A DNA stretch of 64,000 nt from Moritella sp. (lineage in GTDB: Bacteria; Pseudomonadota; Gammaproteobacteria; Enterobacterales; Moritellaceae), in assembly GCF_013215705.1 (NCBI RefSeq), contig NZ_JABSQR010000008.1:184980-248979 (forward strand), in the 5' to 3' direction. The stretch's first letter is position 1. Each line of letters opens with the position of its first letter. The notes under the pieces are model-generated. The model searched no databases. It was not told the origin of the DNA and saw only the letters and a program-made list of their open reading frames with translations. This document shows positions 61,376-64,000 of this stretch, one piece after another. Position numbers and translations under genes: made by a program.

Positions 61376-63073
61376 TTATTTATCGAACATATCTGTCGTG
61401 TTTATGCCTGATAAATCCCATGATTCCACATTGCTTTTCTCAAATACTTCAGCTTGATAAAACATTTTACTCATATCTGTTACGCTAGATATATCCCATC
61501 GGTTAATATCTTGGTTAAATGCCTTAGATCTTTCGAACATGCTGCTCATATTGGTCACGTTAGATGTATCCAAGCCAATAATGTCTTGATTAAATGCACC
61601 GCTACTACTGAACATATTCATCATACTCGTCACACTAGATGTATTCCAATAACTGATATCTTGGTTAAACACCTTAGCTCCATTAAACATAACGCTCATA
61701 TCTGTCACACTAGATGTATCCCAATAACTAATATCTTGGTTAAATACATAAGTGCCTTGGAACATACCCTTCATATTCGTCACGCTAGATGTATCCCAAG
61801 GACTAATATCTTGGTTAAATGCCTCGGCATTGCTGAACATCCATCTCATATCAATCACGTTAGATGTATTCCAACGGCTAATATTTTGGTTAAAGGCATA
61901 AGCACCTTTAAACATTAGGTGCATATTCGTCACGCTAGATGTATCCCAACGGCTAATATCTAGATTAAATGCCTCTGTAAAGTAAAATACACGGTACATA
62001 TTCGTCACGCTAGATGTATCCCAACGGCTAATATCTTGGTTAAATACCTTGGCACTTTCGAACATATGTCTCATATCCGTCACATTAGATATATCCCAGT
62101 CACCAATATCTTGGTTAAATGTCTCCGCATGGTAAAATATACGACTCATATTCGTCACTTTAGATGTGTCCCAGCCGCCAATATTTTGGTTAAATGCCTT
62201 ACAACCTTCGAACATACTGCTCATATTCGTCACTTTGGACGTATCCCAGCCGCTAATATCTTGGTTAAATACCTGAGCACCAGAGAGCATACTACTCATA
62301 TGCGTCACTTTAGACGTATCCCAGTCACCAATATCTTGATTAAATGCCTTAGCATTGTCGAACATAGCAATCATACCTGTCACTTTGGACGTATCCCAGC
62401 CGCTAATATCTTGATTAAATGCCTCTGCACCATTGAACATCCAAGCCATACTCGTAACATTAGATACATCCCAGCCACCAATGTCTTGGTTAAATGCCCT
62501 AGCATTTCTGAATACCGAGTACATATAAGTCACTTTAGATGTATCCCAGTCACCAATATCTTGGTTGAATGCCTCAGCACCGTAGAACATGCTATCTATA
62601 CTCGTCACTTTAGATGTATTCCAATAACCAATCTCTTGGTTAAATTCCTTAGCACCGTTGAACATATAATGCATATCAGTCACTTTAGATGTATCCCAGA
62701 AGCTAATATCCTGGTTAAATGCCTCAGCCCCCCAGAACATGTCTCTCATATCCGTCACATTAGATGTATCCCAGTGACCGATATTTTGATTAAATGTTTT
62801 GTTATCTTTAAACAGCTCACTCATATTTGTTATATTTGTTGTTACAACACGAGTTACATCATCACCATCGGCAATCATCTTGCGCAGCATAGCTTCATCT
62901 ACAACTGTATATACTTGCCCATTAACAATACCAGTGTCGTTAAGTTTCGCTGATGATGGCGCAACGATGGCTCCACTCATTCTGGATTTGTAAAACGCAC
63001 TTACATTTTCGCCCGCGTGTGCATTAAGTGACATTGCAGCTAAAAGAGCAACAGTCAGTATTTTAAACTTCAT
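61376..63073 (-). CDS. BspA-like DUF285 repeat surface protein
   Basis: 565 residues with signal peptide (MKFKILTVALLAAMSLNAHA). From residue 84 to 533 it is built of eighteen exact 25-residue repeats, consensus MxxMFxGAxAFNQDISxWDTSxVTN, followed by a partial nineteenth. This is the DUF285 lipoprotein-repeat pattern of Treponema/Mycoplasma-type BspA surface proteins and leucine-rich-like solenoids. Probably a long beta-solenoid exported to the cell surface; binding partner unknown. The preceding residues 20-83 (IVNGQVYTVVDEAMLRKMIADG) form the usual cap of the family. Confidence 0.88.
   Translation of the reverse strand: MKFKILTVALLAAMSLNAHAGENVSAFYKSRMSGAIVAPSSAKLNDTGIVNGQVYTVVDEAMLRKMIADGDDVTRVVTTNITNMSELFKDNKTFNQNIGHWDTSNVTDMRDMFWGAEAFNQDISFWDTSKVTDMHYMFNGAKEFNQEIGYWNTSKVTSIDSMFYGAEAFNQDIGDWDTSKVTYMYSVFRNARAFNQDIGGWDVSNVTSMAWMFNGAEAFNQDISGWDTSKVTGMIAMFDNAKAFNQDIGDWDTSKVTHMSSMLSGAQVFNQDISGWDTSKVTNMSSMFEGCKAFNQNIGGWDTSKVTNMSRIFYHAETFNQDIGDWDISNVTDMRHMFESAKVFNQDISRWDTSSVTNMYRVFYFTEAFNLDISRWDTSSVTNMHLMFKGAYAFNQNISRWNTSNVIDMRWMFSNAEAFNQDISPWDTSSVTNMKGMFQGTYVFNQDISYWDTSSVTDMSVMFNGAKVFNQDISYWNTSSVTSMMNMFSSSGAFNQDIIGLDTSNVTNMSSMFERSKAFNQDINRWDISSVTDMSKMFYQAEVFEKSNVESWDLSGINTTDMFDK
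61475..62824 (-). repeat. Eighteen tandem 75-bp units inside the BspA-like gene
   Basis: 1350 bp = 18 units of 75 bp, each coding one 25-residue repeat with no insertion or deletion. Units differ at many bases, mostly coding for conserved FNQDI and WDTS segments. Such arrays expand and shrink by recombination. Confidence 0.9.
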
Positions 63074-63200
63074 AATAAAAATTCCATGTATACACCTGAT
63101 TATAGAGGTGATGAAAATTGTGAAAAGTAGAACCTCGCATAATCATAACGAGGTATAAAAATTGATAAGACATTGTATAGTAAGTTTGTTTTTTATACTG

Positions 63201-63242
63201 ACTGAATTGATAGGTGCTTTAACTGAATTGATAGGTGTTTTA
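63201..63242. repeat. Two tandem 21-bp direct repeats next to the IS end
   Basis: ACTGAATTGATAGGTGCTTTA and ACTGAATTGATAGGTGTTTTA, differing at one base, lie immediately before the transposase stop codon. Confidence 0.8.
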
Positions 63243-63243
63243 A

Positions 63244-64000
63244 CTAGTTGTCAGTGGCCTTGTTGCTCAAATCAGTTAGAGGTTTGATCAACCCCTTTGT
63301 TATAAAATTATAAATACTTTTGTTTCTTTCAGGCATTCCTAGCCTAATGACTTTATTGATCGCTTTAACATTGGCATAGACTTCACCTACTTGAGCGTTG
63401 TAACACCGAAGTGATAGTGTTCCGCTTGTGAGCGTTTTATACCGATACATCGCCGTTTCCGATAACGATCTATCGTGGTAGCCAGTATCGACTTTCCACT
63501 GTTTCAGCCCGCCCGCTTTGAGTGCTATTACAGCTTCATTTCTCGCATGTCCAGTTTCCCATAACCCTGCATTTTTTCTAGGTGGGATGAGTGGTTTGAT
63601 CTTTTTTTTATTAAGCACTTTGTGACACTCTTTCGTGTCGTACGCACCATCACCTGAAACTTCTGAAATCCGTCGACACAGAGGGTTGAGCAGCGAAGGT
63701 AGTACTTCACTGTCACCAACATTAACAAGCGTCATTTCAGCAGAAATAATTTCATGAGTATCGACATCGACCGCCATATGTAACTTGCGCCACGTTCGAC
63801 GCTTTTCACTGCCGTGCTTCTTAACTTTCCATTCGCCTTCGCCAAACACTTTTAAGCCCGTTGAATCGATGGCGATATGTCGGATAGCACCTCTCGATGG
63901 GTTACGATATTTTATTTCAACCGTTTTGGCTCGTTTACTTATGCTCGAATAATTGGGACTACGCAGTGGAACATTCATCAGAGAAAAAATGGAATCGATA
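63244..64000 (-). CDS. IS5-family (IS903-group) transposase, 5' end outside window
   Basis: Open from the window edge to a TAG at 63244, about 252 residues of an expected ~310. The frame continues upstream of the first visible ATG (63978) as IDSIFSLMNVPLRSP, as in other IS903-type transposases, so the ATG at 63978 is internal. DDE residues: Asp in IDSTGLKVFG, Asp in SGDGAYDT, Glu in GHARNEAVIALK. The last codons (ATDN) lie beyond the likely IS end and are host DNA. Confidence 0.88.
   Translation of the reverse strand, partial: IDSIFSLMNVPLRSPNYSSISKRAKTVEIKYRNPSRGAIRHIAIDSTGLKVFGEGEWKVKKHGSEKRRTWRKLHMAVDVDTHEIISAEMTLVNVGDSEVLPSLLNPLCRRISEVSGDGAYDTKECHKVLNKKKIKPLIPPRKNAGLWETGHARNEAVIALKAGGLKQWKVDTGYHDRSLSETAMYRYKTLTSGTLSLRCYNAQVGEVYANVKAINKVIRLGMPERNKSIYNFITKGLIKPLTDLSNKATDN
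63253..63272 (+). mobile_element. Terminal inverted repeat of the IS903-like element
   Basis: GGCCTTGTTGCTCAAATCAG resembles the IS903 end GGCTTTGTTGAATAAATC. It lies inside the end of the transposase frame, marking the left border of the element. The other end is outside the window. Confidence 0.6.

Noticed and set aside
61454..62953. Long open frames on the plus strand across the BspA-like gene
   Set aside because: They are antisense shadows produced by the 75-bp periodicity; the minus-strand frame has a signal peptide and a known repeat family.
1..64000. rRNA, tRNA or origin of replication
   Set aside because: No tRNA-like CCA-ended cloverleaf, rRNA segment or DnaA-box cluster was recognised.

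Overview
This window looks like the chromosome of a cold-adapted marine gammaproteobacterium close to Moritella, Psychromonas or Vibrio. It is AT-rich. The housekeeping genes (pgm, ppiC, fabA, lonH/ycbZ next to fabA, lpp, cbb3 oxidase, OmpC-like porin, Vibrio-type chitobiase) have gammaproteobacterial sequences and E. coli/Vibrio-type regulatory sites (FNR, CRP, FabR, Fur, LexA-like). The genus assignment is an inference.

Layout. 1-12.8 kb: mostly core genes: the start of ccoN with two perfect FNR boxes, pgm, ppiC, a DsbA-like thioredoxin, a porin, a GH20 chitobiase under a CRP-like site, a lipoprotein, a small secreted peptide gene at 9797-9970, an ABC exporter and a TerB protein. 12.8-21.1 kb: an accessory block with a 1.2-kb repeat-rich spacer, a hipBA-type toxin-antitoxin operon preceded by four identically spaced operators, and a three-gene glycyl-radical glycerol/diol dehydratase operon (dhaB1-dhaB2-dhaT type). 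The block is bounded by two direct copies of a ~50-bp repeat. A third copy lies just upstream of a tyrosine recombinase gene at 44 kb, with a LexA-like box between them. 22-24.8 kb: a pesticin-like muramidase with a peptidoglycan-binding domain, followed by a small secreted Cys-rich protein (probable antibacterial effector and immunity pair). 25-26.4 kb: a wreck of an IS66 element inside an IS91-type element. 26.5-29.15 kb: four integron-type gene cassettes with four attC sites and no integrase (a CALIN), carrying a VOC protein, a hypothetical protein, an abortive-infection protein and a frameshifted HEPN-like protein.

29.5-38.7 kb: a bufferin-type copper-binding peptide operon (YHS protein, BufA, BufB, BufC, DoxX) divergent from an AraC regulator; an old-yellow-enzyme gene divergent from its TetR regulator across three palindromic operators; an alpha/beta hydrolase; a double-ATPase ABC protein with no permease. 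39-46.8 kb: AgcS symporter, adenine deaminase under an adenine-type purine riboswitch, a Fur-controlled SDR plus MEKHLA protein, the tyrosine recombinase and a ribbon-helix-helix protein. 46.9-64 kb: an outer-membrane protein, two tandem PL14-like lyase lipoproteins, SIMPL protein, a divergent EAL/PilZ pair, lpp with an L,D-transpeptidase, a GlyGly-CTERM trypsin-like protease, Tim44-like and DUF2058 proteins, lonH and fabA with a FabR-type operator, a BspA-like protein with eighteen 25-residue repeats, and an IS5-family (IS903-like) transposase cut by the window edge.

No rRNA, tRNA or CRISPR array was found. The strongest candidates for something new are the repeat/recombinase/SOS-box association (13.5, 21.05 and 43.9 kb), the integrase-less cassette array with defence-like cargo, and the effector-immunity pair.
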